From contig JANOBD010000014.1 of NCBI GenBank assembly GCA_031411495.1, positions 1-64,000 on the forward strand: 64,000 nt of DNA, in the 5' to 3' direction. The translations under genes and the position numbers were made by a program. Shown here in pieces: positions 42,723-50,777 of the stretch; within the stretch, counting starts at the first letter, position 1, and every line of letters starts with the position of its first letter. Below the pieces are notes generated by a model. The model saw nothing but the letters and a program-made list of their open reading frames with translations. It did no database searches and was not told the origin of the DNA. This stretch comes from JANOBD01 sp031411495. Lineage in GTDB: Bacteria; Planctomycetota; Phycisphaerae; Tepidisphaerales; Tepidisphaeraceae.

Positions 42723-45700
42723 TCATTCTTTCTTCTTTTTCTTTTTGGGCGAGTCGTCGTTCGCCGGCTCGTCCGTCTTGTCGTCCTGCTTTTTGTCGCC
42801 GCCGAGCAGGCCGCCGATGATGTCGCCGACTTTGTCGATGTCGCTCTTCTTGCCATCATCGGCCGCGTTGTTGGTGCCGCGATCCTTCACAAGTCCGCCG
42901 AGGATGGCGGATGGATCGCGCAGCCGCTGCTTGATCGCCTCTTCGATGATCTTCTCGGGCTTGAGCTGCGGCGCGTTCGCATAACCGGTGACCGGGATCG
43001 CGAACGATTCGCCGAGATACTTCCTGAGCTCGTCGCTCTTGATGAGGGCCGTGGGGAAGTTCAGGCGCGTGTCGACGAGTTTCAGCGTGGCAAGGTCGAT
43101 GTTCCCCAGCGCGCCCAGCGGCAAATCCTGCCGGACTTCCTGCGGCTTGCCCGCCTTGTCGCGGGATGATTCGAGCCGCACGATCGTGAAGACGACGTTG
43201 TTGCTCAGCTTGCCGTTGGCGATGTTGACGCTCGCATCGTTGATCTCGGCGCGCAGGCCCTGCGTGCCGAGGTCGGCGATCGCCTCCAAGGCCTGCGGCA
43301 CGTAGCCGTCGAGGTACAGGTCGTGCACGCTAAAGGCGATTCGCGCGTTCTGCGAACTCGTCATATGCGCCAAATCGGTGATGGGCAGCGACTGCATCAC
43401 GAGAATTTTCACATCCAGGCTGCCGGTGGCCTTGCTGCTTTTCGCAAAGAGCACGCTCGCGTACTTGCCGAGCTGGTTGGCCAGGATGGAGTTGATCTGC
43501 ACGCCGCGCAGCAACTGGTGCTTCCTGGGCGCGCTGAGCGTCATGTCCGCGAGATCGAGTTCGATGCCGGACAGCTTCAGCGTTCCGCGGTTGACCGCGA
43601 CGTCCTGCATGTCGCGCCCGTCTGGCGTGGCGAAGTGCGTCTTGCCTCCCTTTACCAATAGCGGGATGAGCAGCTTGCCCTTCTCGGTCAGATCGAGCCC
43701 GGCCGCCTGCAGCGTGTCGAAAGCGAGCGCGCCGCGCGCGTCGAGCGATTTGGGATCGCTCAGGCTGCCGCTCGCGGTCCAGACCTGCTTGAAGTCGCCG
43801 TCGACGACGATTGCGAGCTCGTTCTTCGGATCGATAATCGGCGCAAGCACATTCCAGACCGACTTCCATTTCAGATCGAATGCCGCCTGAACGTTCTTGA
43901 GTTCCTGCTTCTTCGACCAGTCGAGCAACGATCCCTTCAGGTCCACCAGCGGCGCTGCGCCGATCTCTGGCGCAATCACCTTGATCGTCTTGATGTCGAG
44001 ATTCTTGTTTGCCAAGTCCGCGGCGATCTCGTTGCTGAGTTCGATCGACTTGATCGGCAACGCCGACGCATCCTTCGCGATCGGCGCGAGATCGGAAACG
44101 ACCGCCTTGCCGATGACACTCGCTTTGCCGCCGGCGGTTGAAATGGTCTGCGTGAACGTCGCCTTGCCGGAATACGGGATCGGGTTCGCGCCGTTGGCGA
44201 CCGCGAGGAAGTTGCCGAGCGATGCCAGGTCGGCGTTGCCGGAAAGTTCGCCTTGCGCATCCGGCTGGTCGGCGCCGAGGTTATTGATCGACACCGGCCT
44301 GGCCATCGACACCGACGCGATGCCCGGCAACTGCGCATCCAGTTGGCTCACGAGTACCTGCTTGAGCTGCGCCGCGCCTGCGGGCTTGGTGGGATCATTG
44401 GTCACGCTCGCGGCGAGTTTCACCGTCGCCGGCTGGGCCAGAGCGAGTTGCTCCTTGCCGCGCTGCATCGTGAGATCCTGGATCGCCGGGATGTTGAGAG
44501 TGAGGGTAGTGGTTTGCTTTTGCGCGTCTCGGGTGACAGTGCCGCTGAAGGCGGCACTGCCGCTGGTCACTTTCAGCGGCGCGAGGGGTTCGCCGGTGGG
44601 TGCCGTTGCCGATGTGCCCATGAAGCTGGTCACCAGGGCGTGAAGTTTAGCGAAGCTGGGGATTTGCCCTTCGAAGTCTAGCTTCTGGACGCGGTCGAAC
44701 GGCGAGACGTCCTTGCCGGTTGGATCAGTCAGCTTCAGATCCGCTTCGCCCTTCACTGAAACGAAGCTGCTCGCCACTTCGTACCACGTGTGCGAGGCGG
44801 TCATGTCGTTCGGCACAAACATGGTCACGCCCAGTTGAAGGCGCTCGTTGTTCAGGAGTTCGCCGACATCGAGCTTGCTCAAATCGCTCTGGAGGTTGAT
44901 GCGGTACTCGTTCTTTTCTTTGTCGAGCGCGAGTTCGAGCGTCGAGTCGAGCACGCCGCGGGTGAGCTTCATCGACGGGTCGACATTCTTCGCGAACATC
45001 GACGCCAGCTTGTCCGGGCGAAGGCGCGAGTTGATCTTCGCCTGCCCGGCGATCGTGCCATTGTCGAAGAGGGAAATCCACTGGGTCTCGCCAGTCGTCC
45101 AGACGCCCAGCAGGCCGCTCTCGGTGCCGATGACGAGCTTGTTGAACGTGATGGTCCTGGCCTTGTCGGCATACTTGTAGAGGAGGTCGATGTCGCCGTT
45201 GAACTTCTCGTTCTGCAGGAGTGTTTCGCCGCCTTGCGCGTAGGTGAGATTCTCGGTGTCGAAGGTGAGTTTGGCCGCCAGCGGCGCGGCCGAGTCGGTG
45301 GGCAGGCCCTGGGTATTGAGCGCGAAGTTGATGATGCCGCCAAAATCCTTGTCGCCGAGGTCGACGAACTGGCTGATGCTTTGCCTGGCCTTGGTCGCGT
45401 CGACCCGGCCGTCAAAGGCGATTTTGCTCGGCACCCCGCTGCCCTTGATTGTCGCAAACGGTGAGACGAGATCGAGCGAGAGCTGTGTGATCGCCTTCTC
45501 ATCGATCTTCTGGCCATCCTTGATCGCGAGCGTCGCGCCCACGTCCAGTGTCGTCGGTTCGAGGCGGATCGGCTTGCCGTCCGCGGTCCCGCTGGCGTCC
45601 AGTTTCGCGCTCTGCGCGATGACGATGTTCTCGGGGTTGATCTCGATGTTCGACGTGCTCGCGAGCGCGCCGCCGGTCACGGTGGTGCCTTGCTTTAGCG

Positions 45701-46946
45701 CGATCGTGTTGGGCAACATGGCCGCGAGCTTGGCGAAGTCGGGGACGTTGGTATCGATCTTGATCGAGCCCTTCGCGCCGGGCGCTTTCTGGGCCGTGAG
45801 GTTCTGGATGACCTGTTGCGGGAGGCTGCCGCTGACCTGGACGCTCGCCAGGTCGGTCTTGAGCCCGGTGTTGGTGATGTCGATCGCTCCGCTCTGCGGC
45901 TGGCGCGAAATGTTAATGGAGAGATCCGTCCGCTTAAGTTGAAGGGTATCGCCTTTGAGCGCGGGACTGTTGTAAACGAGCCCATCGATGCCGAAGTTGT
46001 CGCCGCTCTTAATGGTGGCGGCGCCGCCCGGCGTGAGCTTGATCGCGAGCGAGCCCTGAAGCTGACCCGCCACCGACTGATCGGCCTTATCGAGCGCGGC
46101 AAGGACGACATTGACGATCGTCAGGTCGAGCCGATCGATCGTCGCGTCGATGTCGGCGGCGATCTTGTCGGGGTCGGTCAGCAGCTTGTGATTCTCCACC
46201 GCGTCGGCGGTGCCCTTGAGCGTGATGTTCGCCGGCTTTCCATCGACGGTGGCTTTGATCAGGCCGTCGATGGCGACGCCGGTTTCGAGGTTCGACAGAT
46301 CGAGGTCGAGCCTGGCCGATTCGACCTTGGTGAACGGGATCGCCTTGGAATCCGACCGCGTCGAGGAGATGGTGCCATTGAGGTCAACGTGAACTTTGCC
46401 CTTGAGATCGGGAAGCGTGATCGGCGACGTATCCGGGCTTTTGTTCGATGGTCCATGCGGAGCGGGCGAGCCCGGGGATTCGGTCGCCGGTTCACTGCCG
46501 AGGATATGGAGCAGATTGACTCGTCCTGTTTCCGGGTCGATTCGCACATCGAAGTCGCCGGTGACGTTCGTCTGGCCCACGTTGAGGTCGCCGCGGATGA
46601 GCGAAACGAGCGATGCGCCAGTGGAAACGTTTAAATGGGCGACGACGGCGTTCTGATCGTCGTAGATCCTGATGCCATCCAACTTTTGTCCGCTGAACCA
46701 TCCGAAACTCCACGAATCGACCTCGAGCCGTCCATTGGGTGCGACCGATTTGCTCACGCTCGGCAAGACCATGGAGCGGACGAAGCCGAAGCTGGCGATC
46801 GTCGGCGCGAGGACGATGAGGAGGATGATGGCGAGAACCAGGCCGCCGATCACCCACGGCCAGCGGCGCCGGCGCCGCTTTTTTGCCGTCTGAGACGGTT
46901 GGGTCGGGTCGATGGGCGTGGCGGGCGGTGTCGGAACTTCAGACAT
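42723..46946 (-). CDS. Giant AsmA-like/DUF748-type inner-membrane-anchored protein
   Basis: 1407 residues. A basic cytosolic start (KKRRRRRWP) and one membrane helix (about 30-52) are followed by a long periplasmic region of regular beta structure with AsmA/TamB/DUF748-like stretches: GRLEVDSWSFGWFSG, VDGKPANITLKGTADA, LTLNIPAIQDLTMQ. Such repeating-beta-groove proteins probably move or organise phospholipids between membranes. The C-terminal about 60 residues are polar with alternating acid and Lys runs ending DDSPKKKKKKE. The family match is by layout, not by a diagnostic motif. The stop lies 122 bp from the glnA start, both on the minus strand, with a repeat between. Confidence 0.75.
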   Translation of the reverse strand: MSEVPTPPATPIDPTQPSQTAKKRRRRRWPWVIGGLVLAIILLIVLAPTIASFGFVRSMVLPSVSKSVAPNGRLEVDSWSFGWFSGQKLDGIRIYDDQNAVVAHLNVSTGASLVSLIRGDLNVGQTNVTGDFDVRIDPETGRVNLLHILGSEPATESPGSPAPHGPSNKSPDTSPITLPDLKGKVHVDLNGTISSTRSDSKAIPFTKVESARLDLDLSNLETGVAIDGLIKATVDGKPANITLKGTADAVENHKLLTDPDKIAADIDATIDRLDLTIVNVVLAALDKADQSVAGQLQGSLAIKLTPGGAATIKSGDNFGIDGLVYNSPALKGDTLQLKRTDLSINISRQPQSGAIDITNTGLKTDLASVQVSGSLPQQVIQNLTAQKAPGAKGSIKIDTNVPDFAKLAAMLPNTIALKQGTTVTGGALASTSNIEINPENIVIAQSAKLDASGTADGKPIRLEPTTLDVGATLAIKDGQKIDEKAITQLSLDLVSPFATIKGSGVPSKIAFDGRVDATKARQSISQFVDLGDKDFGGIINFALNTQGLPTDSAAPLAAKLTFDTENLTYAQGGETLLQNEKFNGDIDLLYKYADKARTITFNKLVIGTESGLLGVWTTGETQWISLFDNGTIAGQAKINSRLRPDKLASMFAKNVDPSMKLTRGVLDSTLELALDKEKNEYRINLQSDLSKLDVGELLNNERLQLGVTMFVPNDMTASHTWYEVASSFVSVKGEADLKLTDPTGKDVSPFDRVQKLDFEGQIPSFAKLHALVTSFMGTSATAPTGEPLAPLKVTSGSAAFSGTVTRDAQKQTTTLTLNIPAIQDLTMQRGKEQLALAQPATVKLAASVTNDPTKPAGAAQLKQVLVSQLDAQLPGIASVSMARPVSINNLGADQPDAQGELSGNADLASLGNFLAVANGANPIPYSGKATFTQTISTAGGKASVIGKAVVSDLAPIAKDASALPIKSIELSNEIAADLANKNLDIKTIKVIAPEIGAAPLVDLKGSLLDWSKKQELKNVQAAFDLKWKSVWNVLAPIIDPKNELAIVVDGDFKQVWTASGSLSDPKSLDARGALAFDTLQAAGLDLTEKGKLLIPLLVKGGKTHFATPDGRDMQDVAVNRGTLKLSGIELDLADMTLSAPRKHQLLRGVQINSILANQLGKYASVLFAKSSKATGSLDVKILVMQSLPITDLAHMTSSQNARIAFSVHDLYLDGYVPQALEAIADLGTQGLRAEINDASVNIANGKLSNNVVFTIVRLESSRDKAGKPQEVRQDLPLGALGNIDLATLKLVDTRLNFPTALIKSDELRKYLGESFAIPVTGYANAPQLKPEKIIEEAIKQRLRDPSAILGGLVKDRGTNNAADDGKKSDIDKVGDIIGGLLGGDKKQDDKTDEPANDDSPKKKKKKE

Positions 46947-47204
46947 GGCAAAACTCCTGCGTCAATCAACTCATAATCGCTACAACCCACACTCTTCGCC
47001 AATCATAGGGCCATCGCGGGTTACCGAACCTTCTCTCCATCGGCATTTCCGTGCACAACTGCAACCGTATGGCACATCACGGGTGTAACTGATGCCGGAC
47101 ACGTCTCCTGATCCAACGTTGGCACGACCCCGGGACTTCGCGGACGTTGCAAATGCTCCCATGGTCGAGGATAGTTGAAGGCCCAACAATTTTGCGAGGA
47201 ACGA

Positions 47205-48215
47205 ATGCACGATAAGAAGGCGAAGATTCTGGTAGCGGGAGCCGGCGGATTCATCGGCGGCGCGCTGGTCAACAAGTTGCGCGAGATGGGTCATACGAAC
47301 ATCCGCGCGGTCGACATCAAGCCGATGACCTTCTGGTACCAGAAGTTCGACGACGTCGATAACCGCGTGCTCGACCTCAACAAACGCGACGCCTGCATGG
47401 ATAGCGTCGAAGGCTGCCACACTGTCTACAACCTCGCGGCAAACATGGGCGGCATGGGCTTTATCGAAAAGAACAAGGCCCTCTGTATGCTCAGCGTCCT
47501 GATCAACACCCACCTGCTGGAGGCGGCGAAGCATCACAAGCTGCCCGGCCGGTTCTTTTACGCGTCATCCGCTTGCGTCTACAACGCGACGAAGCAGACG
47601 AACACCGACGTCACCGCGTTGAAAGAAGAAGATGCCTACCCCGCACTGGCCGAAGACGGCTACGGATGGGAGAAACTCTTCAGCGAGCGGATGTGTCGGC
47701 ACTTCATGGAAGACTACGGCATCACCTGCCGCGTGGCCCGCTTCCACAACGTCTACGGCCCCAACGGCACCTATGCCGGCGGCCGCGAGAAGGCCCCCGC
47801 CGCCATCTGCCGCAAGATCATCGACGCCAAGACCAACAACAAGCACGAGATCGAAATCTGGGGCGACGGCCACCAGACCCGCTCGTTCATGTACATCACC
47901 GACTGCATCAAGGGCATCCTGGATATCACCTGGAGCGAGATCAAGTATCCCATCAACCTCGGCAGCTCCGAGCTCGTCTCGATCAATCAGCTCGTCGACA
48001 TGTGCGAAGAGCTCGGCCAGGTGAAGCTGAAGCGCAACTACAACCTCGACGCGCCCAAGGGCGTCCGCGGCCGCAACAGCGACAACACGCTCATCAAGAA
48101 AGAGCTCGGCTGGGAACCGAACACGCGGCTCAAGGACGGCCTGGCGATCACCTACAAGTGGATCGAACAGGAAATGAAGAAGTCCGGCAATGAGAGCGTC
48201 GTGAACTGGACCTGA
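47205..48215 (+). CDS. NAD-dependent epimerase, GDP-mannose 3,5-epimerase-like
   Basis: 336 residues of an extended SDR. The Rossmann start KILVAGAGGFIGGAL, the NLAANMGGMGFIE segment, catalytic Ser in SSACVYN, the Y-x-x-x-K of YGWEKL and the GDGHQTRSFMYITDCI substrate loop match the GDP-mannose 3,5-epimerase group (the plant enzyme has a similar MGGMG loop). Product would be GDP-L-galactose or GDP-gulose for polysaccharide. The ATG at 47205 has a GAGGA site. It is followed, after a repeat element, by a GT4 gene on the same strand, which fits polysaccharide assembly. Sugar specificity is inferred. Confidence 0.85.
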   Translation: MHDKKAKILVAGAGGFIGGALVNKLREMGHTNIRAVDIKPMTFWYQKFDDVDNRVLDLNKRDACMDSVEGCHTVYNLAANMGGMGFIEKNKALCMLSVLINTHLLEAAKHHKLPGRFFYASSACVYNATKQTNTDVTALKEEDAYPALAEDGYGWEKLFSERMCRHFMEDYGITCRVARFHNVYGPNGTYAGGREKAPAAICRKIIDAKTNNKHEIEIWGDGHQTRSFMYITDCIKGILDITWSEIKYPINLGSSELVSINQLVDMCEELGQVKLKRNYNLDAPKGVRGRNSDNTLIKKELGWEPNTRLKDGLAITYKWIEQEMKKSGNESVVNWT

Positions 48216-48224
48216 TCGCATGGT

Positions 48225-48466
48225 CAGCCGCTGATGAATGCGGATGAACGCCGATGGCTTGATTAAAGGGCTCTCGGCGTTCTCTTTTGGCTCGAGTGAT
48301 CATTCGTTGTCGTCCCGAACGCACTCGTGAAGGATCTTGCATCGAGCGCTCGAAAGTTGATGCTTCGCGAGATCGGACTGTGAAGTCAAAGGCTACGTTC
48401 GAATGACAATCACCCGTCCATCTCATCCTACTCTTTATCCGCGTTCATCTGCGTACATCCGCGGCT
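48225..48466. repeat. Decamer-armed inverted repeat filling the epimerase-GT4 gap
   Basis: Left arm 48225-48259 and right arm 48431-48466 are imperfect inverted repeats built from GCGGATGAAC-like decamers; about 27 of 31 aligned positions agree. The loop is about 170 nt. The arms stop at the edges of the two coding regions: the epimerase stop is at 48215 and the GT4 start at 48471. Confidence 0.85.
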
Positions 48467-48470
48467 AATC

Positions 48471-49712
48471 ATGCCCAAGCGCATCGTCATCCTCTCCCAG
48501 GTCTACGTGCCCGATCCCGCCAGCGTCGGCCAGCACATGCACGATTTCGCCGCCGCGATGGTCAGGCGCGGGCACGAGGTGATCGTCTACTGTTCCTCGC
48601 GCGGTTATGACGATCCATCCCAGCGATATCCGCGCCACGAAGTTCGGGACGGGGTCCGGATCCACCGGTATTCGCTGCCGGTCTTCAGCAAGTCGAATAT
48701 GCTCCTGCGCGTGTTCGGCTCGGCGTGGGCGCAGTCGGCCCTCTTCTTCAACGCCCTCTTCACTATCGGCACCGACCTGATTTTCTTCTCCACCAGCCCG
48801 CCGCTGATTGGCGTGACCGCAACCGTCGTCGCCAAGCTCAAGCGGATGTTTTCCTTCGGGAAACATGTGCCACGCGTCTACTGGGCGATGGACCTGAATC
48901 CAGACCAGCTTCTGGCGATGAAGAAGCTCAGAGCCGGGTCGTTGCTCCACCGCTTTCTCGAGGCCGCGAACAAGTTCATCATTCGCAACGCCGACCTGAC
49001 GGTGCCGCTCGATCGCTTCATGGAAGATCGGCTCAAGCTCGACGGCCGCCGGCCCAATGACCTGCTCGTCATGCCCCCTTGGCCGCACGAACGAGCGGAG
49101 ACGCCGCTGCCGCACGAGCAGAACTGGTTCCGCGACAAGCACGGCCTGCAGGGGAAGTTTGTCATCATGTATTCGGGCAACCATTCGCCCGCGAACCCGC
49201 TCGACACTTTGCTGCAGGCATCGCTGGCCTTCAAGGCGGACGACTCGATCCGTTTCGCCTTCATCGGCGGCGGCGGCGCGAAAAAGCAGGTCAACGAGCA
49301 TATCGAAAAGCACTCCCTGAAGAACTTCCTGAGCCTGCCGTACCAGCCGCTTGGCGACCTCAAGTACTCGCTCAGTGCGGCCGACGTTCATGTCGTCAGC
49401 CTCGGATCGGACATGGTCGGCATCATCCACCCGTGCAAGGTGTACGGATCGATGGCCGTCGGCCGGCCGATCCTGTTCCTGGGACCCAAGCCGTCACACG
49501 TCTCGGATCTCATTGATCAGCACCAGATCGGCTGGCATGTCGCCCACGGCGACGTGGATGGCGCAATCAGCGCGATCCGGGAAATGAAGACGACGGATGC
49601 GCTGAAACTCGCCTCGCAAGGCGACCGGGCACAGACTGCGCTGCGGTCCAGCCTGAGCCAGGAATTACTTGTCGAGCGGCTGTGTGAGCGGGTCGAACGG
49701 CTGATGAACTAA
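48471..49712 (+). CDS. Family 4 glycosyltransferase (WbuB-like)
   Basis: 413 residues of GT-B fold. N-terminal ILSQVYVPDPASVGQHMHDFA is the acceptor-side Rossmann start with the Gly-loop; YWAMDLNPDQLLAM is typical of the WbuB/WcaI branch. The donor-side domain carries MYSGNHSPANPLDT, RFAFIGGGGAKK and the end of the E-x7-E region around VHVVSLGSDMVGIIHPCKVYGSMAVGRPIL. Such enzymes add fucosamine or similar sugars to exopolysaccharide or O-antigen intermediates on the cytosolic membrane face. It lies after the GME-like epimerase and the repeat element. Confidence 0.9.
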   Translation: MPKRIVILSQVYVPDPASVGQHMHDFAAAMVRRGHEVIVYCSSRGYDDPSQRYPRHEVRDGVRIHRYSLPVFSKSNMLLRVFGSAWAQSALFFNALFTIGTDLIFFSTSPPLIGVTATVVAKLKRMFSFGKHVPRVYWAMDLNPDQLLAMKKLRAGSLLHRFLEAANKFIIRNADLTVPLDRFMEDRLKLDGRRPNDLLVMPPWPHERAETPLPHEQNWFRDKHGLQGKFVIMYSGNHSPANPLDTLLQASLAFKADDSIRFAFIGGGGAKKQVNEHIEKHSLKNFLSLPYQPLGDLKYSLSAADVHVVSLGSDMVGIIHPCKVYGSMAVGRPILFLGPKPSHVSDLIDQHQIGWHVAHGDVDGAISAIREMKTTDALKLASQGDRAQTALRSSLSQELLVERLCERVERLMN

Positions 49713-49815
49713 TCCCGCGACTTCGCGAGGCGAGGACGAAATCATATTGACGATTCCGCTGACGCGCGTGACCATGTCGGGGACACGTCTGCCTCAAACC
49801 TCACGGAGGCTCGCT

Positions 49816-50085
49816 ATGCTGTTTGTCGTCACCGGCGCGAATCATGCCACGGGTGCAAAGACGAGACTGGAAATCGACGCGACCAGCCGCGCCGCTGCCG
49901 AGAAGGCTGCTGTACGCTCGGGCGTCGAGGTCCATCACTGCCACGCCGCCTCCGACGACCCGGTCGCACATCCGCATGCCCGCAAAGCAAATCCCGAAAG
50001 AGTCTGCGAAGGCGGCTCCTGCACCAAGCTCATCGCGATGGGTGCGTTGCTGCTCATCGGGCTGCTGGCGTGGATCTTGATCTGA
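49816..50085 (+). CDS. Small C-terminally anchored membrane protein
   Basis: 89 residues. The N-terminal half LFVVTGANHATGAKTRLEIDA-type beta segment is followed by VHHCHAASDDPVAHPHARK, rich in His, then CEGGSC and one C-terminal helix (LIAMGALLLIGLLAWILI). His/Cys spacing suggests a metal site, unproven. The ATG at 49816 has a strong GGAGG site; the longer upstream frame lacks support. No family recognised. Confidence 0.6.
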   Translation: MLFVVTGANHATGAKTRLEIDATSRAAAEKAAVRSGVEVHHCHAASDDPVAHPHARKANPERVCEGGSCTKLIAMGALLLIGLLAWILI

Positions 50086-50123
50086 TCGCGCCAAATCGCC
50101 CTCGGCTCGTTGTCGCGCAGTAG

Positions 50124-50159
50124 AAAAGCCGCTGCCTGACGGGGATGGCAAAGCGGCTT
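50124..50159 (-). terminator. Rho-independent terminator after fliS
   Basis: On the minus strand, AAGCCGCT (50159-50152) pairs with AGCGGCTT (50133-50126), with an inner GCC/GGC pairing, followed by a TTTTCT tract. It lies about 35 bp past the fliS stop codon, so it probably ends the fliD-fliS transcript. Confidence 0.8.
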
Positions 50160-50194
50160 GAGTTCGACAGATCGCTCGTTGAAGAATCCGCGGC

Positions 50195-50653
50195 CTACGC
50201 GCTCACGCGTATCGTCTGTTCCATCGCCTGGCTCGGCTCCGGCATGTTCAGCCGCGCCGCGGCCATGCCGGCCTTTTGTTTCCCGAGTTGCTGCATCAGC
50301 AGTGCCCAGGTCTCGCGCTGGTAGCGCAGAATGCCAAGCACTTCCTCGATCGGCCCGAGCTCGCGGGTCGTGTTGCAGTCGACCAGCCGGCGATAGCAGA
50401 ACATGTAGATCGCCGAGAGGTTTCGGCACAGGTCCGGCGCGACGTCATGCTTGAGGCTGCAGTTCAGCTCCAGCAGAATCTTTTCCGCCTTGCTGATGTT
50501 GTGAAAGCTCTGGTCGTAGTTCTTGGCGATCAGGGCCTGTCGGCCCTTTTCGGCGAAGCGCACCGCGCCATCGTACAGCATCAGTTGAAGCTGTTCCGGC
50601 GTCGCGGTGAGAACCTTGGCTCGTAGATATTCGTTTGCGCCGTTCGGATTCAT
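50195..50653 (-). CDS. fliS: Flagellar export chaperone FliS
   Basis: 152 residues, all-helical. It starts MNPNGANEYLRAKVLTATP, the FliS pattern 'N-x-Y...V-x-T-A-S/T-P', then LQLMLYDGAVRFAEKGRQAL and the IYMFCYRRLVDCN helix. FliS binds the C-terminus of flagellin in the cytosol and prevents early polymerisation before export. It follows fliD on the same strand, as is usual, and a terminator comes after it. The ATG at 50653 is the family start; the 22-residue extension is not. Confidence 0.95.
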   Translation of the reverse strand: MNPNGANEYLRAKVLTATPEQLQLMLYDGAVRFAEKGRQALIAKNYDQSFHNISKAEKILLELNCSLKHDVAPDLCRNLSAIYMFCYRRLVDCNTTRELGPIEEVLGILRYQRETWALLMQQLGKQKAGMAAARLNMPEPSQAMEQTIRVSA

Positions 50654-50777
50654 TCCGTCGTCTCCGAATGATCCCCTCATGCCTTCCCTGTCACTGCATT
50701 TTCTATCGGCGACGGGCAAACAAACACTTGCGACCGAAACATTATCGGCTTTGGCGCCGAACCCGCCTCACCGCCCA

